Positions 9,501 to 17,567 of a stretch of 64,000 nt of DNA are shown here, piece after piece. This DNA comes from Leminorella grimontii ATCC 33999 = DSM 5078 (GTDB taxonomy: Bacteria > Pseudomonadota > Gammaproteobacteria > Enterobacterales > Enterobacteriaceae). The notes beneath the pieces were generated by a model. That model had not been told where the DNA came from and made no database searches. It saw nothing but the letters and a program-made list of their open reading frames with translations. Within the stretch, counting starts at the first letter, position 1; each line of letters opens with the position of its first letter. The stretch covers positions 1 to 64,000 of the forward strand of contig NZ_AUUA01000017.1 of the NCBI RefSeq assembly GCF_000439085.1. The letters run 5' to 3'. The translations under genes were made by a program, and so were the position numbers.

Positions 9501-10606
9501 TGGCGACGGTGAACGGCTACGGTGGTCAGGATGTTCTCAACGGTATCGCCTACCTGCAAGGCTCGAACTATGATGACTATCTGGCGGGGAACAGCATTCT
9601 CAACGGCCGTAACGGCAACGACACGCTGGAAGGAACGGGCAATAACGCGATTGCCTACTATCGAGAAGTCGGCACCGGGATTGTTGCCGACCTCGAGGCG
9701 GGTATTGTTAGCAACGACGGTTACGGATGTCAGGACACCCTTATCAACGTCCACCATATCCAAGGCAGCAACAGCGGCGACATCGTCTATGGCAGTTCTA
9801 AGGACAACCAAATATCTACCTTTGACGGCAACGACCTGATCTACGGAAGTAAGGGGAACGACACGATCAACGGCGGTGACGGTATTGATACCGTGGACTA
9901 CAGCCTGTTGGACGCCGCCGTTAACGCCAACCTGTCAACCGGGGCGGTGGATAAAGGCGTAAACGGCAAGGATACGCTGTCTCTGGTTGAGAACCTGACG
10001 GGAACGGCCTTTGACGACGTGCTGACCGGCAATGCGCTCGACAATATTTTGACCGGCGGCGGCGGTAACGACTTGCTGATCGGTGGGGCGGGCAACGATT
10101 TGCTCATCGGCGGCAACGGCTTTGTGACCGCAAGCTACCAGACGTCGACGTCCGGCATTGTCGCAAACCTGAGTACGGGGTCGGTCAACGACGGCCTGGG
10201 CGGCGTGGATACGCTGGTTCAAATCGACAAGATCCTGGGCTCTTCCTATAGCGACACCTTCAAAATCTCCAGCAGCGCGGATCTCCTAAGCTACTGGATT
10301 GACGGCGGAGCGGGGATAGACACGTTGAAGAAAAGCGGCGCCGGGCAGGCCTTTGATTTGACAGGTGCGGGCGTTCACATTAGCAACGTTGAGCGGTTTG
10401 ACTTTGCCGACGGCGCGTCGGACAACGTACATATCGACCTTAATACGCTGTTTACCGGTCAGGTGGGAGGCGCCTCGATGTCTCTCCATACGGATGCGTC
10501 TGATACGGTCAACCTCAGCGGCGCGGGCTGGTCGATGATAGACAGCGGCAGCGACAGCGAAACGTGGAGCAACGGAAGCCAAACGTTTAGCCACACCTGG
10601 GCTTAA
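6527..10606 (+). CDS. Giant RTX-repeat secreted protein 1, 1359 aa
   Basis: This is a likely type I secretion substrate. It starts at GTG 6527 behind AAAAGGA. The N-terminal ~75 residues (VTYADNHIPLNYEQVQLL and following) resemble the BapA-type prefix domain of type I-secreted surface proteins. A Ser/Pro/Glu-rich linker (about 110-200) and a globular region (about 205-365) come next. A long tandem array of ~75-80 residue units then carries nonapeptides such as GGAGDDRI, each unit ending VDYS...DTL.NIQ.I.GS. The C-terminus (WSNGSQTFSHTWA) is acidic and Ser-rich before the end, as expected of a type I secretion signal. No protease, lipase or pore-forming domain and no HlyC-like acyltransferase is visible, so adhesin or surface-layer roles are more likely than cytolysin. 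Confidence 0.88.
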   Translation: MSNELPLPASPAVSVIPVTYADNHIPLNYEQVQLLISGSDLVVQSDDGKRLILPLGAKLASLNNNLYTLSFADGKVINSDDLLQVAKVDFDSPGMNRAGKEVKAKPVAESLPENVVIKEVINQVIIEEDLGGEVDDESEGTSATAVISADSIEPLPKKPLVESLLVKSSSSGTAPETPGPGDYSGASEQPSNPVTPSDSSGNDVTVMPMSLLQTSGIADEARRVWTGGTGNAAAASSSDWSVQYAATNIDLSSQTQGWTVQVNNQQVIPEGYVGRVLRLDSGAGDITVSGLPGGYRLITADSSEGRLYQLQPNEMLLIYPEGHKASFELTFTYTSTGGVRTSESAKFVIVDNPSTNIDNEGRFQLSSEMNEVNVIGGAGDDRIIAGSQRGTYDGGAGHNIVDYSQATRALNVNLSEGASSLQGSDKKLHGLVNIQEVIGSDYDDVLIGDANDNVLRGGAGDDRLSGGGGNNTLDGGSGVNTVSYADARGGVSVDLSANAASDNGLGGQDTLLNIQNIIGSAHDDVLIGDGADNHIQGGGGDDVLMGLGGNNVLDGGAGTNTVSYERGANGVRVDFSTGSATNGYGGTDTLINIQQAIGSAFDDEMITGRGSYYLRAGNGNDVLIVNGDTASRAILDGGAGDDLFIAGYGVNKFIGGGGFDTVDYSRALSGIDVNLQTGQVYNNGFGDMDTLEGISAIVGTRFADRFTLGNGDSTINAGDGDDEIIAGSGNHRIDGGSGTNTVDYSQALSAINVDLVSGAVTSNGFGGQDTLTNVQRILGSSFDDEIAGGNGDDVIYGNAGNDVIYGSLGSDLLYGGAGNNRLDYSRVSGGVTVDVINGRTTKSNGDIDIFSGFTQFTGTSGNDVFISPKAALTINGGAGMDTVDYSQLSVRITVDLRSGKATKYDASNASFLDQSLISIEKIIFPQGVSSAGSVGYTSTSGSTWFVGGNGNDTFYVMGGSNTITGGGGWDWVSYSSARSGVTVRVDANHNGMATVNGYGGQDVLNGIAYLQGSNYDDYLAGNSILNGRNGNDTLEGTGNNAIAYYREVGTGIVADLEAGIVSNDGYGCQDTLINVHHIQGSNSGDIVYGSSKDNQISTFDGNDLIYGSKGNDTINGGDGIDTVDYSLLDAAVNANLSTGAVDKGVNGKDTLSLVENLTGTAFDDVLTGNALDNILTGGGGNDLLIGGAGNDLLIGGNGFVTASYQTSTSGIVANLSTGSVNDGLGGVDTLVQIDKILGSSYSDTFKISSSADLLSYWIDGGAGIDTLKKSGAGQAFDLTGAGVHISNVERFDFADGASDNVHIDLNTLFTGQVGGASMSLHTDASDTVNLSGAGWSMIDSGSDSETWSNGSQTFSHTWA

Positions 10607-10651
10607 CGGGCAGGTCGAATTGAGTACGACAGCAACTAACGGAATAAGAAC

Positions 10652-13600
10652 ATGAACAATCAGTTACCGCAGCCGGAACACGCCATGAAATCGGTCGTTC
10701 CCTTTACCTATGCGGAAAACCGCGTGCCGTATTCGTGGAGTGCGGACGGCGTGAAGCTTAGGGTTAACGGGCCGGATCTCGTTATTGAAACCGCAGGCGG
10801 TGAGAACTTGGTTTTTACCATGGGCGCCGAACTGGCCTCGTTGCATAAGGGCATATTTCGCATCACGTTTACCGACGGCAAGTCGTTGGACGCTGCGCAA
10901 ATTCTTCGCGAAGCTCAGGTGCAGGAAATATCTCCCGAGCGCGACAGAGCTCCGGAGAGCATCGGTAAGGAGACGCGCAACGAAGGCGACGTTACCGTAA
11001 AGGAAGTGGTGGTTGAAGACATCATCGTTGTCGACAGCAAAGGCGGCGGCCAGACCGACGTGGAGGAGCATTCCACCTATGCCGAGCTGGAAACGCCGAC
11101 CATGACCGAACTGGCCCAGCGCGCGACCATTGATGACAGCATCCCGCTGGTTAAAAAGAGTTCGGGCGCGCCGTCGGTAGAGCATACTCAGGCTAGCACC
11201 GTGCCGGACGACGCCACGGATCCGTCCCCGGCGCCGTCTGATTCGACGGATCCGACGGTGACCTATCCAAAGGTGACTCTGCTCCAGGTTAGCGCCTGGC
11301 GCGACGCAGGTTCGCATGTTTATCAGGTCGGCAGCGGCAGCAACGCTGCGCGTACTGACGGAAACATTGTGCTTCAGTACGGGGCAACGTCGGCGGACCT
11401 GTCCGCCGAAAGCGCGAACTGGACGATCGACGTCCGAAATGCGGAATACTTCCCGGAAAATACGGTTGCGCGGATTGTGCGCTTTGATGAAGCCGTCAGC
11501 TCCGTGTCTATTGACGGGCTGCCGGCGAGCTATCAGGCCATTATCGGCGGAACGCCGGAGGGGAATCAGTACGGCCTGATGCCGGGTGAAATACTGCTTA
11601 TCTATCCGCAGTCGCAGTACGACATGTTTACCGCAAGCGTCTCTTTTACCGATTCCAGCGGTGAGCTGCGTCAAGAGAATATGACGTTCGTGGTGGTAGA
11701 TAACCCGACATCACTTATTAACGGCCAGGGCCAAATACAGCTTGCCTCACACGCCAACAGCGTCAGCGTGACGGGCGGCAGCGGGGATGACGTTATCATC
11801 GCCGGTAGCGGAAACGGTGCCTATGATGGCGGTGGCGGCAGCAATACCGTGGACTTCAGCGGCATGAAAAACGCGTTGACGGTCGACCTGGCCAACGGCA
11901 CGGCGTCCAGCGACGGTCAGTATACGTTGACTAACGTTCAGAACGTTATCGGTACGGACTTCGACGATGTGCTAACGGGCGACGGCCAGGATAACTACCT
12001 GCAGGGCGGAGCTGGAAACGATGTGCTGCGCGGCGGTGGCGGCAATAACGTACTTGACGGCGGCAGCGGCATAAACACGCTGAACTATGACACCAGCGCT
12101 TCCGGCGTCAGCGTCGATCTCAGCCTGGGCGTTGCGTCTGACAACGGGCTCGGCGGAAGCGATCGCATTTTAAATATTCAAAACGTCGTCGGCAGCAGCC
12201 ATAACGATCTGCTTATTGGCGATGCTGCCGATAATGCGCTGTACGGCGGCGGCGGTGACGATACGCTGATGGGGATGGGCGGTAATAACGTGCTTAATGG
12301 TGGTGCGGGCGTCAATACCGCCAGCTATGCGCGCGCACTGGTCGGCATTGATGCCGATTTGACCACTAATCGGGTAAACAACGGTTTTGGCGGCGTTGAC
12401 ACGCTTATTAATATTCAAAATATTATCGGCTCTGATTTTGACGATCGCATCGTCAGTGGCAACGGCGGTTCATCGATTGAGGCCGGGCTTGGCAACGATA
12501 CGCTTATCATTGGCGGAGACGCCAGCAGCCGGGCGGTATTGGACGGCGGTGCGGGCGACGATCTGTTCATCGCCGGCTACGGCTATAACGCGTTTACCGG
12601 CGGGAGCGGCTTCGATACGTTGGACTACAGCTACGCGCTGGAAAGCGTCAATATCAGCATGAAAGACGAACGCGCCTATGCCAACGGCTTTGGCGGCATC
12701 GATCGATTCTCCGGCATTGAACGCATCATCGGCTCCAAGTTTGATGACTATATCGAGCTGGGATCTTCTGGCGCCACGATCGACGCCGGCGAGGGGAACG
12801 ACCTGATCGTCGCGGGCGGTGGCAGCCTCAATCACATTGACGGCGGCGCGGGGAACAATACCCTGAACTACAGTAATGCGGTGTCGGGCATCGTGGTGAG
12901 CCTGAAAGACGGCGAGGCGCTGGATAACGGCTTTGGCGGGCAGGATACGCTGGCTAACATTCAAAATATTGTCGGGTCAGCCTGGAATGACGTTATTGAA
13001 GGCGACGATAACGATAACGTTATCAGCGTCGGCGCCGGAGACGACCTGATTTACGGCTCGAAAGGAAACGATACGCTCAGCGGCGGCGCCGGCAGCAATA
13101 CGCTTAACTATAGCCGACTGGCGGAAGGCATTAACGTCAATATGGTGGCCGGTACGGTGCTTAAAGGCGCGGACGGCGCGGACGCCTTTACACAGTTTAA
13201 TCGTTTTGTCGGTACGTCGCAGGATGATACCTTTTTGGTAACCAGCGGCGTTGCCGCCGTCGACGGCGGCGAGGGATTTGACGTTCTCGACTTTGGCTCT
13301 CTCGGCGGCTCGCTGACGATTAACCTTTCATCCGGCGTCGTTACTGGGCGCAACGGCACTAACCAGGCCCTCGGTTCGCTAGCCGTGAGCAATATTGAAA
13401 AAGTGATCATGACCAGCGGCACTGGCAGCGCCTTTATCGGCAGCCTGACCGAAGGGAATGAGTTCGTTGGCGGCGCCAGTAACGACATATTTCGCACTAA
13501 CGGCGGCAACAACGTAGTGACCGGCGGCGGAGGCAGCGACTGGGTGGAGTACGTCAGCGCTCTTCACGGCGTTACCGTAGACCTCAATTTGTACGGCGCA

Positions 13601-14728
13601 GGGCAAGGCTTTAGCTCCGACAACGGCTTTGGCGGGCAGGACGTATTAAACGGCATCTCACACCTGAGAGGCTCGAACTATAATGACGTTCTGACGGGAA
13701 CCGGCTATCTGGAAGGCGGCGCAGGGAACGATATTCTGGACGGCGGCAACAGCGCGTCGGCCTACGCCTATTACAACTCTGCCAATAAAAACAAAGGGGT
13801 AACGGTTAACCTGGCGCTGGGCGTGACGAGCGAAGACGGATACGGCAGTCAGGATACGCTTATCGGTATCAAAAACGTTATCGGCTCTATTTATGCGGAT
13901 ACCATTTACGGCAGTGACGCCAACAATATCATCTCGACTCGAGAGGGCGATGACTATATTTACGGCAGCCGCGGCAACGACACGATTAACGGTGAAGGGG
14001 GGACTGACACCATCGACTACAGCCTGATGAACGCTGCGGTTAACGTTGATCTCTCCGCCAGTCGAGCGAATAAGGGCGTTAACGGCACCGATACGTTAAG
14101 CAATATCGAAAATATTACCGGCAGCGCCTATGCCGACGTGCTGAAGGGCAGCAGCGGTAGTAACGTGATCCGCGGCGGCGGCGGTGACGATACGCTTATC
14201 GGCCTGGGTGGCAACGATACGCTGATCGGCGGCGACGGATTTGTCACCGCAGACTATAGCGTATCACCCAAGGGCATCGTCGCCGATCTGACCACCGGCA
14301 AGGTTCAGGACGGCTACGGCACGCAGGATACGCTAATTTCTATTTCCAAAATCACCGGTTCGGCAAAAGACGACGTCTTTGAGATCTCCAACAACTTAAG
14401 CCTGCACCAGTACGCGCTGGACGGCGGCGCAGGCAACGACGTAATTAGAAAAAGCGGCAGCGGCGGCCTGTTTACGCTGGGCGACGCGGCTTTCAACATT
14501 TCCAACATTGAGAAGCTAGACTTTTCCGACGGCCAGAATGACACTCTGAACGTCAACCTGAGCGGGCTATTCGGCAACTACGGTAGTAACGCGTCGATTT
14601 TGCTGAATACCGATGCGTCCGACGTCGTCAACATCACTGCCGGCGGCGGCTGGAGCATGACTTCCAGCGGCGCGGAAAGTGAAACCTGGAGCAACGGCGA
14701 CCAGACCTTTACCTGGTCCTGGGCTTAA
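10652..14728 (+). CDS. Giant RTX-repeat secreted protein 2, 1358 aa
   Basis: This is a paralogue of the preceding gene with the same layout. The prefix domain reads FTYAENRVPYSW..., followed by an acidic linker, a globular region ending FVVVDNPTSLINGQGQIQL, an RTX array and the C-terminus WSNGDQTFTWSWA. It differs by one residue in length and matches its neighbour domain for domain. The prefix has diverged strongly, so this is an old tandem duplication. It carries many Asp/Gly nonapeptides that should bind Ca2+ and fold outside the cell. It lies 45 nt after gene 1 and 11 nt before the exporter gene. The exact function is unknown. Confidence 0.88.
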   Translation: MNNQLPQPEHAMKSVVPFTYAENRVPYSWSADGVKLRVNGPDLVIETAGGENLVFTMGAELASLHKGIFRITFTDGKSLDAAQILREAQVQEISPERDRAPESIGKETRNEGDVTVKEVVVEDIIVVDSKGGGQTDVEEHSTYAELETPTMTELAQRATIDDSIPLVKKSSGAPSVEHTQASTVPDDATDPSPAPSDSTDPTVTYPKVTLLQVSAWRDAGSHVYQVGSGSNAARTDGNIVLQYGATSADLSAESANWTIDVRNAEYFPENTVARIVRFDEAVSSVSIDGLPASYQAIIGGTPEGNQYGLMPGEILLIYPQSQYDMFTASVSFTDSSGELRQENMTFVVVDNPTSLINGQGQIQLASHANSVSVTGGSGDDVIIAGSGNGAYDGGGGSNTVDFSGMKNALTVDLANGTASSDGQYTLTNVQNVIGTDFDDVLTGDGQDNYLQGGAGNDVLRGGGGNNVLDGGSGINTLNYDTSASGVSVDLSLGVASDNGLGGSDRILNIQNVVGSSHNDLLIGDAADNALYGGGGDDTLMGMGGNNVLNGGAGVNTASYARALVGIDADLTTNRVNNGFGGVDTLINIQNIIGSDFDDRIVSGNGGSSIEAGLGNDTLIIGGDASSRAVLDGGAGDDLFIAGYGYNAFTGGSGFDTLDYSYALESVNISMKDERAYANGFGGIDRFSGIERIIGSKFDDYIELGSSGATIDAGEGNDLIVAGGGSLNHIDGGAGNNTLNYSNAVSGIVVSLKDGEALDNGFGGQDTLANIQNIVGSAWNDVIEGDDNDNVISVGAGDDLIYGSKGNDTLSGGAGSNTLNYSRLAEGINVNMVAGTVLKGADGADAFTQFNRFVGTSQDDTFLVTSGVAAVDGGEGFDVLDFGSLGGSLTINLSSGVVTGRNGTNQALGSLAVSNIEKVIMTSGTGSAFIGSLTEGNEFVGGASNDIFRTNGGNNVVTGGGGSDWVEYVSALHGVTVDLNLYGAGQGFSSDNGFGGQDVLNGISHLRGSNYNDVLTGTGYLEGGAGNDILDGGNSASAYAYYNSANKNKGVTVNLALGVTSEDGYGSQDTLIGIKNVIGSIYADTIYGSDANNIISTREGDDYIYGSRGNDTINGEGGTDTIDYSLMNAAVNVDLSASRANKGVNGTDTLSNIENITGSAYADVLKGSSGSNVIRGGGGDDTLIGLGGNDTLIGGDGFVTADYSVSPKGIVADLTTGKVQDGYGTQDTLISISKITGSAKDDVFEISNNLSLHQYALDGGAGNDVIRKSGSGGLFTLGDAAFNISNIEKLDFSDGQNDTLNVNLSGLFGNYGSNASILLNTDASDVVNITAGGGWSMTSSGAESETWSNGDQTFTWSWA

Positions 14729-14739
14729 CGGGGAGTGCC

Positions 14740-16824
14740 ATGACGATACTGGAAATAGAAGCGTCGCCAGAAGAGCAGACGGCGCAGGACATAGAGATTA
14801 ACGCTCTGGGAGCTGCAAAGGCGTATTTAACGTTAGGCGACGGCCTGGCGGCGGCGGCCGACGCGCTGTCCGTCCCCGTTGCCCGCTGGGAGTGGCAGTC
14901 GCTGGCGCAAACGCTGACGCCTGATGCTCCCGTCGACGCCTGGTTTGAGCTGGCCGCTAGAGCGCTCGGCGTGGAGGTATTGCCCTGCGAGCCGGAGCAT
15001 CAGCCGGTGAAGGGCGGTGTATATCTGCTTCAGGCTCGGGACGGATGGGGCGTTTTAACCGCCGATCGTCACCTGTCTCCAGCGCCCTTTTCTGAACTGG
15101 CCCAGCGCCGCAAAGCCTGGCGAGTCGTTGTGCGCGATGGCGCACAGCGGCTGAGCTGGCGTGCGCTGTTTCGCTTGGGCGAGCAGGAAGGAAAGACGGT
15201 CAGCCGCCTGCTGTGGTCGACCCTGATTATCAACCTGCTGGCGATAGTGATGCCGCTGTATCTGAACGCCGTTTACGACAGGATAATTCCCGGCCATGCA
15301 GATTCATCGCTGTGGACGCTGTCCGCCGCGGTGGTGCTGGCGCTGCTGGTAGAGTACGTCTTTCGCGTCGAGCGCGTTAAAACCGGCGGGCGATTTTTAT
15401 CGTCGATGCAGCAGCGTCTTGAACCCGCCTTGATAAAGGACCTGATTCATACCGTACCGTCGCAGGATAACAAATGGGGGCGCGGCGTTCTGGAGGCGAT
15501 GAACAACTGGAACCGCTTCAGGATGCAGTGTCTGGGGCTGTTTTCCAGCTCGGCATTGGATTTGGCGTTCAGCGTGCTCTACTTTGTGGTGATTGCCGCT
15601 ATCGCCGGTTGGCTGGTGCTGGTGCCTCTATTTATCTTTATTTGCGCCATCGTGCGGGTCGTGCTTTTTTATCTGGAAACCGAAAGGCTGCCCAGCCACG
15701 GCGCGCAGGTGCCGTTTTCCACCGGAACGCTTGATAACTACCGGGCGACCGTGGCCTATAAGGCCGCGACGCTGCAGTTTTTGCGCGCCAACGAGAAGGC
15801 GCAGCAGGCGGAACAAAACCGCTTTATTCTTCAGAACCGGTGCAGCGCCTCGCTGATGGCGCTGATGAACTTCCAGACCGTATTGGCGGTTATCTGCGCG
15901 TTTTATCTGGTGCAGAGCGGCGGCATGTCACCGGCCGGGCTGTTTGTTACCGTGGTTATCGCCGGGCGGCTGGGTCAGCCAATTTTCTCCTTAATGCAGC
16001 TGCTTCCCAGCCTGCAAAAAATGCGTCGTTCGATGGCTGAAATCAATCAGCTGGTTGAGGAACAGCACAAGCAGGACAGCGAAGAGCCGGTGGGGTACCA
16101 CGGCCCTAACGGCGGATGGAGCGCGTCGCAGCTGGACTTTAACTACCATCCTTCCCTGCCCTGCATTAACCGAATAAACCTGCACATATCACCGAAAGAG
16201 CGCGTGGCGATCGTCGGCGGCGCCGGAGCGGGGAAAAGCACGCTGCTTAAGCTTATGTTGGGGATCCTGATGCCCAACGGCGGGCACGTTACCTGGGACG
16301 GCATGCTGCTCTCGGCCCGCAGCGCGGATGCCGTTCGCCGTGGCGTTCACTACGCCTGGCAGGACGGTGACGTGATTGGTGAGACGGTGTTTGACTACCT
16401 TTCTCTTGATAACCCGCTGCCCGAGAGTGCGGAAGAAATTCTGTCCGTGCTGAAGAAAGCCAACTTAACTGGATTAATGCCTTTTTTAAACCAGGGGCTA
16501 AACAGCCGGTGGCAGAGTCTGGCCGTTCCTCTGACCTCACTGCAAAAGCAGCAGCTGGCGTTGGCGCGTCTGCTGCTGTCCAAGCGTTCTTGCTGCATTT
16601 TGGATAACCCGTCCGCCCATCTCGATCCTGCGTCGGAGTCCGTGCTGATTGAGCACTTAAAGCAGCGGGCCGATGCCGGAGAGGGGATGATTATCGCGAC
16701 CGACAGGGCAAACCTGGTGGCGCTGGTGGATAGGATTGTGATGCTCAGCGGCGGCAGCGTGGTTTTTGACGGCAATAAAGAGGATTTCAGCCGCTTCCTG
16801 GCATCGCGTAGAGAAGGTGAATAA
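14740..16824 (+). CDS. Type I secretion ABC exporter with a degenerate ATPase domain (SiiF-like), 694 aa
   Basis: This is the inner-membrane exporter of the operon. An N-terminal ~140-residue domain sits where HlyB-type exporters carry a C39-like domain. The membrane domain (about 155-430) and a nucleotide-binding domain follow. Walker A is intact (GGAGAGKST, 493-501) and a Q-loop Gln is at 541. The LSGGQ signature is replaced by LTSLQKQ (598-604), Walker B reads CCILDNP with Asn623 where the catalytic Glu belongs, and the H-switch position has Asp655 (IIATDR) instead of His. D-loop-like SAHLD is present. ATP binding therefore looks possible but hydrolysis doubtful. The start at ATG 14740 has GGGGAG behind it. 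Confidence 0.9.
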   Translation: MTILEIEASPEEQTAQDIEINALGAAKAYLTLGDGLAAAADALSVPVARWEWQSLAQTLTPDAPVDAWFELAARALGVEVLPCEPEHQPVKGGVYLLQARDGWGVLTADRHLSPAPFSELAQRRKAWRVVVRDGAQRLSWRALFRLGEQEGKTVSRLLWSTLIINLLAIVMPLYLNAVYDRIIPGHADSSLWTLSAAVVLALLVEYVFRVERVKTGGRFLSSMQQRLEPALIKDLIHTVPSQDNKWGRGVLEAMNNWNRFRMQCLGLFSSSALDLAFSVLYFVVIAAIAGWLVLVPLFIFICAIVRVVLFYLETERLPSHGAQVPFSTGTLDNYRATVAYKAATLQFLRANEKAQQAEQNRFILQNRCSASLMALMNFQTVLAVICAFYLVQSGGMSPAGLFVTVVIAGRLGQPIFSLMQLLPSLQKMRRSMAEINQLVEEQHKQDSEEPVGYHGPNGGWSASQLDFNYHPSLPCINRINLHISPKERVAIVGGAGAGKSTLLKLMLGILMPNGGHVTWDGMLLSARSADAVRRGVHYAWQDGDVIGETVFDYLSLDNPLPESAEEILSVLKKANLTGLMPFLNQGLNSRWQSLAVPLTSLQKQQLALARLLLSKRSCCILDNPSAHLDPASESVLIEHLKQRADAGEGMIIATDRANLVALVDRIVMLSGGSVVFDGNKEDFSRFLASRREGE

Positions 16825-16866
16825 AGACGGTTCTATCGTTTTGCTTGGATTTTAACACCACCCTTT

Positions 16867-16893
16867 AGCCGCTTTCATCAAGCGGCTTTTTTA
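16867..16893 (+). terminator. Intrinsic terminator of the secretion operon
   Basis: AGCCGCTT and AAGCGGCT pair perfectly around a TCATC loop and are followed by five T residues and TTATT. It lies 43 nt after the exporter stop codon. Confidence 0.9.
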
Positions 16894-17567
16894 TTCCTCC
16901 TTCATTCCCTGATGGTTTGATTTATAGGCATTCTGGTGGCGCCGTAGCGCTATTATTGAGGTAAGAGGAAAGCTGCTTTCCTTCTTCCGCTCCGGAGTCT
17001 CTATGCGCCGTTGGAAGAGATGCCTCGCCTGAATATAATAGTAAAATACAATAATTAACGCTGCATTATTATGGATATAGCAGTGTTTTAAATCTCTTTG
17101 AATTTTATTCCCTATAGGAAATGGATTTTCCTATAGGGAAACTGAAGTTTTTATATTTGGTTTGATTTCTTTTTGTGTCAATTTTTAAACGCCTCTACGA
17201 GGTTATAGATATTATTTGAAAGGAGATTAGGCGTTAATCTCGTATTTTACTGATAGATAATGTTTTTTATAGCAGTCACTTCCTTGGGTTGAAAACATAA
17301 TTTATAGTAAATTTCAGGCTTAATAACCTGTAAAATTACATAAAATTAGTTAAATGTACTTTACCTATGATTTTTGTCTATTAAGGTTTATTATTTGTTT
17401 TTTATTAATATAATCGCGGCTTCCCTGTTGGTTATTAAAGATAACCGGTTTGTTATTCAGCGTTAAAAGAATGTCGTTCATAGTGTGAATTGATCGTCAC
17501 GCCTTAGGTTCTGGTAGTATCGTTATTTCCTGATGTGTATTCAATTCATGAGGCTATAGGGTTTTAT
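16894..17567. other. AT-rich regulatory region before the ToxR-like gene
   Basis: No gene is seen in these 674 nt. The region is very AT-rich, apart from a GC-richer stretch at about 16930-17030, and contains a striking inverted repeat at 17108-17140. The promoter of the ToxR-like gene must lie here but cannot be placed with confidence. Confidence 0.5.
17108..17140. repeat. Perfect 14-bp inverted repeat built on CCTATAGG
   Basis: TTCCCTATAGGAAA and TTTCCTATAGGGAA are exact reverse complements separated by TGGAT. Each arm also contains the self-palindrome CCTATAGG. A further CTATAGGG occurs at 17554-17561, directly at the ribosome-binding site of the ToxR-like gene. It could be a regulator binding site or a strong hairpin; no T-run follows, so a terminator is unlikely. 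Confidence 0.6.

Noticed and set aside
6527..10606. RTX protein as a pore-forming cytolysin
   Set aside because: No hydrophobic pore domain and no HlyC-like acyltransferase gene is present in the operon.
6527..14728. Long repetitive region resembling a direct-repeat array
   Set aside because: The repeats are in frame and encode RTX glycine/aspartate units of variable DNA sequence; no constant repeats with unique spacers are present, so it is not CRISPR.
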